Part shown: positions 23,339-34,572 of the stretch, piece after piece
How positions within the stretch are numbered: position 1 is the first letter of the stretch
Layout: each line of letters begins with the position of its first letter
Assembly: GCA_947095535.1 (NCBI GenBank)
Contig: OX352774.1
Span: forward strand, 32,814,496 to 32,878,495
Origin: Poecilobothrus nobilitatus
Taxonomy: Eukaryota; Arthropoda; Insecta; Diptera; Dolichopodidae
Direction of reading: 5' to 3'
Length of the DNA: 64,000 nt
Made by a program: the position numbers and the translations under genes
Notes under the pieces: model-generated
The model's input: only the letters and a program-made list of their open reading frames with translations
Databases searched by the model: none
What the model was told of the DNA's origin: nothing

Positions 23339-25258
23339 TAATAAATTATAATATCTTGGATACAAAGTGCAGTATCATAATATGTATACTAAATTTACTT
23401 TCTATATCTTATACACATAAAATTGCATCTATCTCTTTTTCTATAAAAAAGAAAAATCTATTTATTGTGACTGCATGGTATAGCGCCTGTTCATCGATCT
23501 TAAACGTTTGTTTTGTTTTTTTTTTCTTTTTATTTAATTTTTTTCTCTTTTTTTTTGTTTTTTCTTTTTGTCTTAGATGCATAAAAAAGATACTAAAAAC
23601 GCAAATCTAAGTTATAAAAGAAAAAAAAAATTATATAAAAACTAAAATTAAAAAAAAAAAAAAAAACTTAGGAAAAATTTCATCCAGCCAGCCAATGAAC
23701 GCTTAACTATTTTGGTTAGCAGAAAAAAAAAAAAACATAAATAAAATTAAATTAAAACCTAAACAAAAACATTGAGAAGAACGCTAAAATAGCGAAAAAT
23801 ACAAAACAAAATAAAGCGACTAGTCAAAACATTAGAAAATCTTATATGTTTTATTTTGTTTTTTTTTTTTTGTTTTTTGGTTTTCTTCCATATATTTTAT
23901 AAGCATGGGATTCACTTCTTTGGGGCATGACTTTTGTTGGCGCGCAAAGTAAAAGTACAGTCTCCATGGACAATAACGATAATAATGATAATAGTAATAC
24001 AACATAACAAAACAAAAACAAAAAATAATATATATATATATATATATAATATACATATATAAAAGAAAATTGAATAAAGAAAATATAACAATAATAACAA
24101 CTAAAATAACAATGAAAATAGAAAAATAAAGAGAAAAAAAAAAAAAATAATAATAAAAGTAAATATAATTATTTTTTTCCCCTGAATCTAAATCTATATC
24201 TTGATTTATCACACAACAAAAAATATACCATCATCATCTGATATGTATACGTATTTTATTTATTATTTCATAAAAGAGTTACCAACTTTTTATTGATAAG
24301 ATATTAAGACAATTTGAATGATTCGTGTAAGTCACGGTAAGTCAGTTAAAGTTTCATAATATATAAGTTCACAATATTGTTAAGTATAGTTGAAGGTTCT
24401 GATGTTCTAATTTTAACACTTCATCAATTCAACTTTTTATTTATGATATTTTAAGAACTGAATAAAGAGCTCGTATACGCCTAGATCGAAAACCATCAAA
24501 AAATAGAAGTATGATTGTTTGTATTAATTAATTTCCAACTTGTTTCAGGATCAGACCATTAACGAAGTTTTTTTTTCTTTGGTTTAATTCTTACTTATTT
24601 AAAATGCATTAATAGAGAACTCATAACTGAAATAGTATTTTTCTGGTATGTGTCTATTCGTAATTTCCTTCTAATCTCTCGCAAATAAAAAAAAAATTTA
24701 AAATTAATTTTTATGTAATCTATATTTTACAATTTTTACTTCCTATATTTGATTATCATCTTAGTGTTATGGTATTTTTGTATCATTTTAACATATTTCT
24801 CTAAGGCTTTAATTCATGTCGTCATTAATTCTCATTATTTTAGAGTAAATTTTCCGAAGTTTAATCTTAGGTATGTATTAAGGTTTCAGGAAGGAGCAAG
24901 GCTTACTCTGTGTTATGTGTTTATTTTATAATTTATTATTTAGAACCTATAGGTTAAACATGCTCACTCATTTTAAAATGTTTATTTTGACAGTTGGTTG
25001 CATTTCATGAAATGACATCGTGAATTCGTAATAAAAATTTGGTTTGTTCAGCCAAATTTATTTTAAATCGAAAGTTTTATGCACATATTCATGATTTTTA
25101 TGTACAGTAATATTTAAGAGCAAAAAAAGAAAACAAAATAGAAAATCAGAAGAAAAATTTAAACTGTCGGGTACATTTTTTTATAACTGCAATGCACTGT
25201 AAATTTAATGCAAATTATGATTTACTAAATTTTGACAGAAGTAAAATAACGATTTAAA
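23339..25258. other. Gene-free low-complexity block
   Basis: Homopolymers near 23517-23560, 23650-23667, 23859-23880 and 24135-24150 plus a (TA)n tract near 24031-24055. Frames longer than 60 codons here (for example 23832-24212 on the minus strand) are runs of Tyr/Ile/Phe caused by AT repeats. No gene, RNA or repeat family is recognised. Confidence 0.5.
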
Positions 25259-25473
25259 ATCTGATAATTTTTTTTTCTTTTGCTCATAATGTGATATAAA
25301 TGTGACGAGGGAATTACACAGCCTTTTATTTTTCAGGCGTGGCTGTAAATGTTGTAAGGAGGAATTATTTTTACGACGTATGTGGAATTCGAACCCATAT
25401 TCTCTCGGCGGTGGTTACATCATATTTTATACCCTCTTACCCATTTGGCTACCGAGACCCCTATCTGACAATT
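25259..25473 (-). mobile_element. SINE-A copy 2 (minus, most diverged)
   Basis: Read on the minus strand, a GGGGTCTCGGTAGCCAAATG head is followed by a T-arm remnant TATGGGTTCGAATTCCACAT. Then come TACAACATTTACAGCCACGCC and the terminal CACATTTATATCAC hairpin remnant, ending in an A-rich tail (plus-strand T-run 25269-25277). Flanking near-duplications are ATCTGATAATT at 25259-25269 and ATCTGACAATT at 25463-25473 (10 of 11 identical). More substitutions than the other copies suggest an older insertion. Confidence 0.85.
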
Positions 25474-25559
25474 AAAAAACATTTATTTAATGAAACAACA
25501 ATTAATGAAATGTTTACAAAAAAAGAAAAATTTTACAGATCTTGTAAATAATGACATCT

Positions 25560-26480
25560 TCTCTATCTCTTCCTCATTGTGAATGTTATTTTTAGAATAC
25601 ATACATTTTTTGTTTTTTTTTACCAATATTTAATGTATGTATAATAAAATACAGTATGAAATGGTAACCCTAAATCTTGTTTTTTTCTTTAAAGATACAG
25701 AAATGTCGTAAAAGTGAGCTTCACTTGTTTTTTTTTTTTTGTTTCTTCTTTTTTTCTGTTTTTGTTTTTATTTTTGTTACGTGTAACACTTTTTTTTTTT
25801 TTTTTAACAAATATACAACATATGTATGTACATAGGTATGTACATTACATGAATATTGGAAACAACAACATGCAATAAAATTTCACATATTTTCATCTAG
25901 ACATCATAACATATATACATATGTTTATATATATATATATGTAGTTTATATATATATATATAAACTACATAGTTATTTATATCAATAACTATTTATAAAA
26001 ATAAAAAAGAAGAAAAAGAAGTGCATTTTTATATAGAAAAAGAAAAAAAAAAGAGACAAAAAAAAAATGCATTGGTCTGTGGTTGCAGTGATAGGTGCAT
26101 TCACCGTCATGGAAAATTCTTTTCAATTCAATATACATGAATTTTTATTACGACGTATTTATTTTATAACAATGAATTAAAAAACAAAAAAAGAAAAAAC
26201 AAAAAAAAAAAAGAAAATAAACGAAAACAAAATACATATAAATAAAAAAGAAAAGAAAAATTAAGAAAATTGAAGAAATGTTTTTCTTTTATTATTTAAA
26301 GTTAAAACAAAAAAAAATAAAACAAAATACTTAATAATAATATTAGTACTACAAAAATTACATTGGTAAATCGATGTAAACGGACCTGATATAACGCAAA
26401 TGAAGAAAACTTTTTATTTATTACTTTTTTTTTTTTTTTTTTATTTACTAATGAGTGATTTTTCGATTAAATGTTATCAA
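25560..26480. other. Low-complexity AT-rich block
   Basis: Contains many homopolymers (25726-25740, 25789-25805, 26427-26442), poly-A/AAAG-rich tracts (25998-26070, 26178-26275) and the palindromic TA tract listed separately. No gene is seen. Confidence 0.55.
25939..25990. repeat. Perfect 32 bp palindrome plus adjacent hairpin
   Basis: Bases 25939-25970 form an exact palindrome: the outer word ATGTAGTTTATA returns as TATAAACTACAT around a central TA tract. Immediately following, AGTTATT and AATAACT (25971-25990) form a second small stem. Together they are a cruciform-prone site. Confidence 0.85.
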
Positions 26481-26654
26481 TTTTTAAATGGCTCTTCTTC
26501 ACTAATAGGATTATATAAAAATTTTATTTAATTATTTTAATATTTAGTGGATTTTGATTTTGATTAAAATTTAGTTTGGTATTTAATTAATTTATTCCAA
26601 TTTTAATTTGAATGAGATGATACTGAAAGTTATAATGGCAGAGTACGAATTACG

Positions 26655-26711
26655 AACTATTATTAGACTTTTGACTCATAGTATAACAAGTCATAAATTC
26701 TAATAATAGTT
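26655..26711. repeat. 13 bp perfect inverted repeat
   Basis: AACTATTATTAGA (26655-26667) is exactly complementary to TCTAATAATAGTT (26699-26711), with 31 bases between. It could be a small foldback element or chance in AT-rich DNA. No further terminal features were found. Confidence 0.5.
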
Positions 26712-27054
26712 ATGGTGTTGGGTGTTATTTCTCGGCTGAAATGGTTATTAGTACTATTTAAATAAAAATTATTTTTAATATATTTTTATTTTCAAAAAAA
26801 CCCAGTTTTATTTCATATTTGTTTTAAATTTCATTTGAACTAGTGATGATTCTTCTATAAAATGGACATGTAATTTGTGAGCCACGCGCTATTGCAAATA
26901 ATGTTTGATACCAAAAAATTTTTAAATCGTTACACAGTTTTAATAATAGTTTTTGGAGTTTTTCAAATCACAAAATATAATTAACTATATTTGAGCTTTT
27001 AAAGGGTTACCTTTTCACAGAATTTAAATAAAACAAATTATAGTAAAACCGAAA

Positions 27055-27232
27055 TGCTTTAATCTCAACATTTATGAAAACGAACAGGTATTCATCTTTA
27101 ATCAGCTGTGTGAATACCCCGGTTCTTGCTCTAAAAAGAAGAAAGTTTCTGGGGAAATTTTTCTTAAACAACCTTTCAGATCTGTCGGAGGTGGACTTAA
27201 CAAATTTACAGTGCTTCAACTGGTTTGATTAA
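27055..27232 (+). pseudogene. LINE (non-LTR retrotransposon) ORF2 C-terminal remnant, unit 1
   Basis: The frame starting at 27055 encodes a degraded version of the unit 2 peptide as far as Asn-Gln-Leu-Cys-Glu. A one-base insertion then shifts frame, and the new frame continues PVLALKRRKFLGKFFLNNLS to a TAA at 27230-27232, with no internal stop and ending in Cys-Phe-Asn-Trp-Phe-Asp. This layout matches the end of the RNase H/zinc-finger-like tail of jockey/R1-type ORF2 proteins (family knowledge). It is non-functional because it is a fragment with a frameshift. Confidence 0.7.
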
Positions 27233-27399
27233 GATAAGTAATGATTCAGGGTATCAGACTAATTGTGCATGTGCAGGTAAACTGGCCTAATGGTGCATGT
27301 GCAGCCCAAAGCTACCTACCAAGATCAATTTTTTGGAAAAAGCTTTATATCCTCTTTTCACAGAAGGTTTAAATAAAACAAATTGTAGTAAAACCGAAA

Positions 27400-27576
27400 T
27401 GCTTTAATGTCAACATTTATGAAGACGAACAGGAATCCATCTTTCATCAGCTGTGTGAATGTCCGGTTCTTACTCTAAAAAGAAGATAGTTTCTGGGAAA
27501 ATTTTTTTTAAACAACCTTTCAGATCCTTCGGAGGTCAACTTAACAAATTTAAAGTGCTTCAACTTGTTTAATTAG
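27400..27576 (+). pseudogene. LINE ORF2 C-terminal remnant, unit 2
   Basis: A 58-codon frame contains YEDEQESIFHQLCECPVL followed by TLKRR, one in-frame TAG, then FLGKFFLNNLSDPSEV and a terminal Cys-Phe-Asn-Leu-Phe-Asn before TAG. The E-x(2)-x-H-x-L-C-E-C-P signature is the Cys/His motif near the C-terminus of many insect non-LTR ORF2 proteins (family knowledge). It is in phase with the unit 1 remnant 345 bp upstream. Only the tail of the protein is present, so it is a 5'-truncated fossil. Confidence 0.75.
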
Positions 27577-27725
27577 GATAAGTAATGATTCGGGGTATCA
27601 GAATGGACCTAAACTGGCCTAATTGTGCATATGCAGCCCAAACCAAGCTCAACTTTTTTGGAAAAAGCTGTATATCTTTTTGTGCAGAAGGTTTAAATGA
27701 AACAAATTGTAGTAAAGTAAAAATG

Positions 27726-30050
27726 TTTCATTTAAGTGTACTTTCTGGAAAAAGGCATATAATGGTAGTTATGACTTTTTTTTATGAGATTTTTGTGTCT
27801 TCACTCAATCTTTATATAAGAGGTTATTGTTTTGTAAAAATTGTAAATTTTTTTTTTCAGTTATTTTAAAATTAAAATTGTATCAATCAAATTTTAATGC
27901 TTTAATTTGTAATGAGAAGTTATGATTCTCTTTATGTGGATCATAACTCATAACTTATAATGAGAGTCATTAAGTTTTTTTCATGCGATTTATATCTTAC
28001 TTCTATTGTTTGGGTCAAAGAGAGTAGTTTTAGAATTTTTATGTGATCAATATATGATCATATTTCATCCTGATTTATCTGAAAGCAGTTAAAAATTTTC
28101 ATCTGATTGATCTGTCATTATTCATAAAAGGGAGCAAACATTTTATATTTGTAAAATAAGTATTGTAGATATATAATTCATCATTATCATTTTCAAACAG
28201 TTAAGAAGTAATTAAATGTTTTAGTCTGTAAAGAAAACCGATAGTTATATAAGGTCCATGCCACATTCACTAATTGTATTCACTAATCTAAATGAACCCT
28301 AACATTTTTTGTCACTGTTATAGAATTTTATATTTGATAAAATATTCAAGACTAACATTTTTATACCAACAAATTCTATAAGGGTTCTTTTACTTTGATT
28401 ATTTAAATATGTAAAAAATTTAGAGGATTTCTAAGTTTACAGTAGACACAATTTTACATTAAATTAAATTATTAATTAATTAGATTATTAATTAACGGGT
28501 GTAAATAACATTGTGATCTTTTGATGTTGATTTATTCTGCTCCGTGGATTGTGGACGTTGTATTATGGATTTTACCTCAACTTTAATAATATTTCTGTTA
28601 GCCCTACTGCCTCTAAGAAAGTAAAAATCTGTTGAGGATTTATTGCAAGATGTCCCTTATTGATCCTTTTTCTATTTGATGATATTTTAAAAGTTCATTC
28701 ATCACTTGTTTTATTGACAGAGTATCTAGTTTTGATTAATATTTTTTTTTTTTGATATTTATAAGATATTTCCGATCAACCGGATAAAAAAAAAAAAAAA
28801 TAAGATGAGATTAAATTAAAGAAGGAAAACATGAATCAGTAGAGAAGCCGTGGCATTAAAAACAATTTTATTGAAGATATATTGAGATACTTGATACAAA
28901 ATAGGAAATAAAAATAAAGATGAATGAAATGAAATAATTTAAAATAACAATAATATAAGCCGGATTCCGGATGTTTTTATTTTTTATTTTTCCACCGTTT
29001 TATAATCGTTGATTGTTTTTATGAAGTACAAAAAAAAAAAAATTTGTTTTTTATGAATGAAAGTTTAATCTATGGACTTGTATAATAATTGTAATGTAAT
29101 TTTTAATAATAAACGATCAATCTAATAATAGATATTTCCTTTAATGGTGTATAGTAATAAATTCTATCATAAGTAAAAATACTGGAACAAATATATAAAA
29201 ATGGTATGATTTAAGCAGATTTGCCGATATGACACAATTTGCCTTCTTTTAAGTAATTTTTAAATTGTTTTTTCAAAAGTTTTTTATTCCGTTTTTGTTC
29301 TAAAAACTAGTTTTTCTTTTTCTAATATTCATCTTGAATCGTTTTGAAACATTGTTTCAATATTTTAATTAATGGTAATGATGATGAATAAAATCCATTA
29401 ACAAACCAAACTAAAGATAAAAAAATTTTCACGAGAAAAAGATTGTGGGGAGGAAGGTGAATGGTGAGTTCTTTTTTTAACAATTAAAGAAGCCAAAGGT
29501 ATTAAGACATTTTTTCATAAAATGATTCATAATATTTTCTTAATTGTTAGGATTATAGATGCCCCAAGTAACAATTTTGTTTTACTTATTTCAGTCTCCA
29601 CCATTCAAGTCCTATTTTATTTCTTTTAACAATGCAGTTTAAAAGAATTCAGTTGAAAAGAAAGGGGAAATGTTCTAGAAATTAAAATATATAAAATTAT
29701 TATCCATTTCATAAAGAGTGTCATCATACATTTCTATACTGTACAATTTAAAAAAATTTGCATATTAATGTAACCCCAAATAAAAATTGGTTTACTTATA
29801 GATTACTGAAATTTAATCCAAGAAATTTATTCCTAGTATAATCATTATCATCATTATTTAATTTCAATCCCGTAATTAATCTAATAAAAATAAATAAAAC
29901 CAAGCATTCTTTTAAGGAAATTCTTTTAAAAATCATCTCCATTATCTTCAAGATTTTGATAAATACAGATTAAAGCGAAAAATTGTGAGGTCAATGCCCA
30001 GATAAAAAAAAATGATTGTAGTTTTACTCGTATAATTGATATTAGAATAT
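27726..30050. other. Gene-free AT-rich sequence
   Basis: A small hairpin (AGTTATGAT/ATCATAACT near 27918-27950) is the only structure noted. Poly-A lies at about 28787-28800 and a poly-A tract at 29030-29042. No gene, RNA or dispersed repeat was recognised in this 2.3 kb. Confidence 0.45.
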
Positions 30051-30655
30051 ACAGGGTGGCATATCTTTCATAAGTATATATATGTCCTGAAGACTCCTCT
30101 TCTTTTTGACAGAATCTGCATAAATCATCATTCTAAATTTCAATTTTCTTTACTGTTTCTCTTTTTTTATGTTTAACTATTCCACAAAAAGATTTGGGAC
30201 CTGTAAAGGGAGTTGCATTCCTTCAGTCATAAGGTGAGACAAAATCTAGCAAAAACTTGTATGGTAAAAGAAAGACTATTTGTGAATTCTGTATCATTTT
30301 CGAGATATTGGACTTTCAAAATTTTTCCAAATATACTACATATAAAATATACTCCAAATACAGACACTGTTTAAAAAATTGTACACTCTAAAGGAAAATT
30401 TAGTTTAAAACAAAAAACTTTGTTTTGTTTTTTAAATTACTTCAAACATTCATAACTTTGTAATTGTTGGGCATATGAAGATCATGAATCAAAAAGCAAA
30501 AAGAAGAGCTTTCAACAGTTGTAGATTTTTCTCAAGCAAGCTATTTCAAAAGTTGTAGATCTTTTTAAAGCTATGCCATTTCAAAACATTAATAGATCTT
30601 TCTAAAGCAAGCCAATTCAAAAGTTGTAAATCTTTTTAAAGCAAGCCAATTCAAA
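30051..30655 (+). mobile_element. Single-arm relative of the 30.8-31.5 kb foldback element, with a 35 bp tandem array
   Basis: It begins ACAGGGTGGCATATCTTTCA, the same style of end (ACAG-GGTG/GAGGG) as the neighbouring foldback. It shares with that element's loop the sequence CATAACTTTGTAATTGTTGG followed by CATATGAAGAT (about 30460-30485, matching the reverse complement of 31032-31070). Bases 30511-30655 are four tandem units of about 35 bp (TTCAAAAGTTGTAGATCTTT-like, then AAAGCAAGCCAA). No opposite end was recognised, so it is probably truncated. Confidence 0.5.
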
Positions 30656-30769
30656 TATTTTAAAATTTAATTTATTAATAATAACTAATAATTATGTTAT
30701 TAAATTTTCTTATTTAAAAAAAATATTTAAAAACAACAAGAAAAAATGTATATATATATATATATGTAT

Positions 30770-31525
30770 ACAGGAGGGTATTTCCAACTCGATGATCTTC
30801 CTTGAAATGGGTGATCTCGAATGTGGAGACGAACGAAAAATTATTTTGGAAGGGGGGAGGGGGAGGTCTATTCTATTTCCTTTTCGAGATATGAGGAGTT
30901 AAAGATGTTTTAGCGACTTTTCATAACAAAATCTATAACTTTTGAACGGCTGGCTATATATATCTCTATAGAGAGATAAAGAAAAATGCATTTTCTAGAG
31001 TAAGTGGTCAGCTTTAATTTTTGTGTATTAATAATCTTCATATACTCAACAGTTACAAAGTTATGACGTTTTAAAATTATTTAAAATGAAAAAATTATGT
31101 TTAGTAGGTATGAAGGAACTTTGGCCAGACGGCTTGATGTCATCAACTGGCGCCAGTTTTATATTGATCTAAACATGTGTTGTACGAAGGTCAACTAGAT
31201 AATTTAGATGAAGTAAGTGCAATGATCTAAACAGGTGTTGTAATATGTAGTATGTTTTAACGCAAGCATAATTAGTTTCCGTAAAAATTCAATTTTCAAT
31301 TTTGATGATAACTTACTCTACAAAATGCATTTTTCTTTATCTCTCTATAGTCAGGCTTTTAAAAGTTATTGATTTTGTTATGAAAAGTTGCTCAAACATC
31401 TTTAACACCTCAGATCTTGAAAAGGGTCGAGAATAGACCCCCTCCCCTCTGCAATACAATTTTTGTTTGTCTCCACATGCCCGATCACCCATTTCAAGGA
31501 AGACATTCGAGTTGGAAACACTCTG
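30770..31525. mobile_element. Foldback/MITE with about 230 bp terminal inverted repeats
   Basis: The left arm (about 30770-31005) and right arm (about 31300-31525) are inverted copies over roughly 230 bp. Shared blocks include TTTCCAACTCG, TCTTCCTTGAAATGGGTGAT, a GGGGAGGGGG block followed by TCTATTCT, GTTAAAGATGTTT, TTTTCATAACAAAATC and AGAGATAAAGAAAAATGCAT. The ends are ACAGGAGGGTATTTCC and its counterpart ACAGAGTGTTTCC. There are (TA)n runs on both flanks, so a TA-type target is plausible. The loop carries no ORF. The element could form a very long hairpin transcript. Confidence 0.8.
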
Positions 31526-32476
31526 TATATATATAGGTATGTATAGTAATGATATTATAAATTATAATTACTTACTTTGTTGTTGAAATTATTAAACATT
31601 ATTATAATTTTTAATTTTTTTTTTATAATAATAGTAATATTATTAGTTATTATTATTATTATTTTTCCTTCAATTTCACTTTTTCTTTCCACTTTGTTTT
31701 TCTTATTTTTATTTTTTTTAATTTGCTGTTGTTATTATTGTTGATTAATAGATGTCTGCAACAACAGCAATCTTCAGTCAGTGATAGTTAAACTTAATTG
31801 AGTGCATTTTTTTGTTTTGTGTTAGTTTTTTTTTTTTTTTTAAAGAAAACGTGATTTATTAATAAAAAAAAAAAAAAAAAAAGAAAACAAAACAAAAAAT
31901 AGAAAAAAATGAATTATTTTTTTTTTTTTTTGTTCGTTTTTTTCTTCAATAAAAAAAAATTTCTTTAATGATTCCGATATTTGTTTAAATTGTCTTGCAC
32001 GCTATTTTATTTATTTATTTATTTATTATTGATTTAATCATTTTTTATTCATTCATTTATTCATTCAGTCAGTCAGTCATTCATTCATTCATTATTTTTA
32101 TTTTAATATTTATTATTTTTACGTTTTATTATATTAAAATTATAATTAAATAATATTTTTACATTTTTTATAATTAATTTAATTATTTTTTGCTTTTTTT
32201 TTTTGTTTGTTATTATTTTGTGTTTGTAAATAATTTATTGTATTTTAAACATGAGTTAAAATATTTTTTTTTGTGTTTTGTTTTGTTTTGTTTTTTTAAA
32301 AATTATAAATATTTAAAGGGATTGGGATAATTACCTATATATATATATATATATGTAGTTACTATACATAATAATATAATTTTAGTTTAATTGAGTTGTT
32401 GCTACTTTTTTTTTTATTTTAATTGGGTTTTCTAGTTCTTTGTAGTTTTAATAGTTTTAATAGCGTGTTATTAATA

Positions 32477-32516
<40 letters not shown>

Positions 32517-33320
32517 TTATTAAATATTAGGTATTTTCTTTGCAATTTTATTTTATTTTCTTTACACACAGGATAGAATTTTTTAACTAATTTAAAAAAG
32601 AGTATAAAAGAATTTTTTCTTTTTATTATTTCAGTTGAAAGGGTAGATATATAGTATAAGTTGATTTAAATTTAAATAAATTATTTATAATTATTTTAAA
32701 ATTATTAATTCAATTTAAAAATAAAAATAAAACTGATTAAAAATAAATTTTATTTATTTGGCAAAAATTTATCTTATTAAATTTTACTATGGTAATATTG
32801 TATTATATATTATAATATTTTTATTTCATTATTGCTAATAATTAATTAATATATTAAAAATGAAATTTTAATGAAAATTACTTGTATAAAATAATCTTAA
32901 TATAAAAGAAAATTTAACCTATCCTAAATTGCTATTAATATTAAAATTTACACCTATAAGTATGCAATTAATTTGAAAAGTATTGTTAGAGTTAAAATAT
33001 GGTCTAAGCGGAAGTCTTTTGTAGAAAATAAGAAAATTTGAATGGAAATGCATAACAGCCTACGTAAACTTACATAGAAAATTTGAAACGGATTATAAAA
33101 ATTTTTATTTCAATAAATTCTTGTACTGTAAAGAAAATATTGTCAGATTCGATATTTTATTAATAAAACTAATACGAAATTATTTTGATAGATTTCTGAA
33201 AACTTTCGAAAACAGTTTAATATACCATATATATTACCATAATGAAGAGTATATTAAAAAAAAACTCTTTAAAAGTGAGACTTATACCACCGGAACATTT
33301 CGTTTATCTTGATTTCAAGA
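31526..33320. other. Low-complexity AT-rich block with several microsatellites
   Basis: Contains poly-T/A tracts (31826-31842, 31865-31882, 31918-31931), (TTTA)n at about 32008-32030, a mixed (ATTC/AGTC)n run listed separately, and TA tracts at about 32336-32354 and 32479-32508. The 33121-33312 open frame is AT-derived and is not supported as a gene. Confidence 0.5.
32049..32098. repeat. (ATTC)n/(AGTC)n tetranucleotide repeat
   Basis: Tandem ATTC units switch to CAGTCAGTCAGTC and back to ATTCATTCATTC, giving about 12 tetranucleotide units in total. The internal sequence switch suggests a point change spread by slippage. Confidence 0.85.
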
Positions 33321-33384
33321 GTTATATTCAAAACCACAAGGTATGTCTCTCTATTATGCCACTATAATAGACGGGCCACATGTA
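33320..33384 (-). repeat. tRNA-like relic related to 51.7 kb
   Basis: On the minus strand, GTCTATTATAGTGGCATAAT then AGAGAGAC is a box A-like segment, followed by a weak T-arm (GGTTTTGAATATAAC). The same order (GTCTAATATAGTGATATAAT, GGGAGATG, then a T-arm-like GGATCAAATTCTC) occurs at 51718-51797 on the same strand. A shared TTTTTATTTCAATAAATxxTTGTA block lies upstream in plus coordinates (about 33100-33125 and 51604-51626). It may be a third SINE-like family in advanced decay. Confidence 0.35.
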
Positions 33385-33511
33385 AGTCAATAGTATATAA
33401 TCTTTATTATAGAGTTATTTTTTTTTGAATAGCAAAAAGTTTTTTAAAGTACATATTTGAAATTTCTAATAAAAAATGATATAGTCAAGTGTCAACGACT
33501 ATAGTTTCTAA

Positions 33512-33528
33512 TTAGTAGTAGTAGTAGC

Positions 33529-33559
<31 letters not shown>

Positions 33560-33562
33560 ATA
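33512..33562. repeat. (AGT)n trinucleotide repeat
   Basis: About 15 AGT units with one AGC and one AAT interruption. No ORF through it is credible as a coding repeat. Confidence 0.9.
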
Positions 33563-34572
33563 GTATTTATTTATTTTCTAGTAGGTGCTAATTCATATTT
33601 TACTTTTACTTTTAAGCTTTTCAAACTTAAACAAAGTAAAACAGTTACTTCGTTTTAATATAAAAAAAGGGGCAGTAAAACCAAGAGGTTCTTAAGGTGT
33701 ACTTTTCCAAATGATAATAAAAATAACTTTAATATTAATTTTCCTTAAAAAGTTTTTTGTTTATCAAATCTTTTTTTTAAAAATTTAATTTTTTTAAGTT
33801 GAATACGATGACTGTTATTTTATAGAGAGAAAAAAAGAGATATTTATAAATACAGGGGTAGTTCAGTATAATTAATTTACAATGTTTGCAAATCCTTAAG
33901 TATAGTTATAAAATAAACTGACGATGATGTATTTTTGAAATTAAATAAACAAAAAATGTTTAATAAGCAGTACATTTTGCAACTTATTTATAAGTAAATT
34001 TATTTAATAAATATTTAAAACATTGGATTACAAATTTTTTCGGAAGAAAAGTAAAAATAGTTTTTGTTTTTCATATACTTTTAATAATGTATGTATGGAA
34101 TTTATGCATACGTTGATATTTGATACATATAATGAAAGTTATGTACATTACATACTATTTTAAAATAAATACAAGTAAATTTTGAAAAATTTCGCTCAAC
34201 AAAAAAAAAAATCTTGAAAAGTAAATTGTACTTTCATATACAGAAGAGTTTTGTTTTTGTAAAGCTTTGATGCCTTCCTTTTAAATAATTCTAATACAAG
34301 ATATAAAAAGTCATAAGAAAGAGCAGGATCACGTTGAAAATAATACAAAATCATATACTTTATTATTGAAATATGTTTGTAAAAGGAAATATTATGAAGG
34401 ATTTTGGAGTTAGTTAGTGGAGTGCGCTTTTTCCAAAACAAATATATGTATATCCTAGATTCCGAATATTGTAGGGATTTTACAGTTAGTTTCAAAATCA
34501 AGAGATTCAATAATTTGATTTGAGGGATTTTGGGGGATACAATAATCTCAACTATTAAAAAAAATGTTTTGT
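33563..34572. other. Gene-free AT-rich sequence
   Basis: No recognised gene or repeat. The minus-strand open frame at 34196-34510 (104 codons) is the longest here. Its composition (Leu/Ile/Lys/Tyr-rich, one Trp) is compatible with chance in AT-rich DNA and shows no known motif. Confidence 0.4.

Larger units (their letters stand above)
27012..27725 (+). repeat. Tandem array of about 345/324 bp units containing a LINE ORF2 tail
   Basis: AAACAAATT followed by GTAGTAAAACCGAAATGC marks the same unit position at about 27031, 27376 and 27700, giving periods of about 345 and 324 bp. Two full units and the start of a third are present, each containing the decayed LINE C-terminal frame annotated separately. 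Dispersed LINE insertions do not usually sit head-to-tail, so a local tandem duplication after insertion, or tandem insertion, is inferred. Confidence 0.8.

Noticed and set aside
23832..24212. 126-codon minus-strand ORF, the longest in the window
   Set aside because: It is almost entirely Tyr/Phe/Ile/Val runs generated by TA and AAT repeats and poly-A. There is no domain and no balanced composition.
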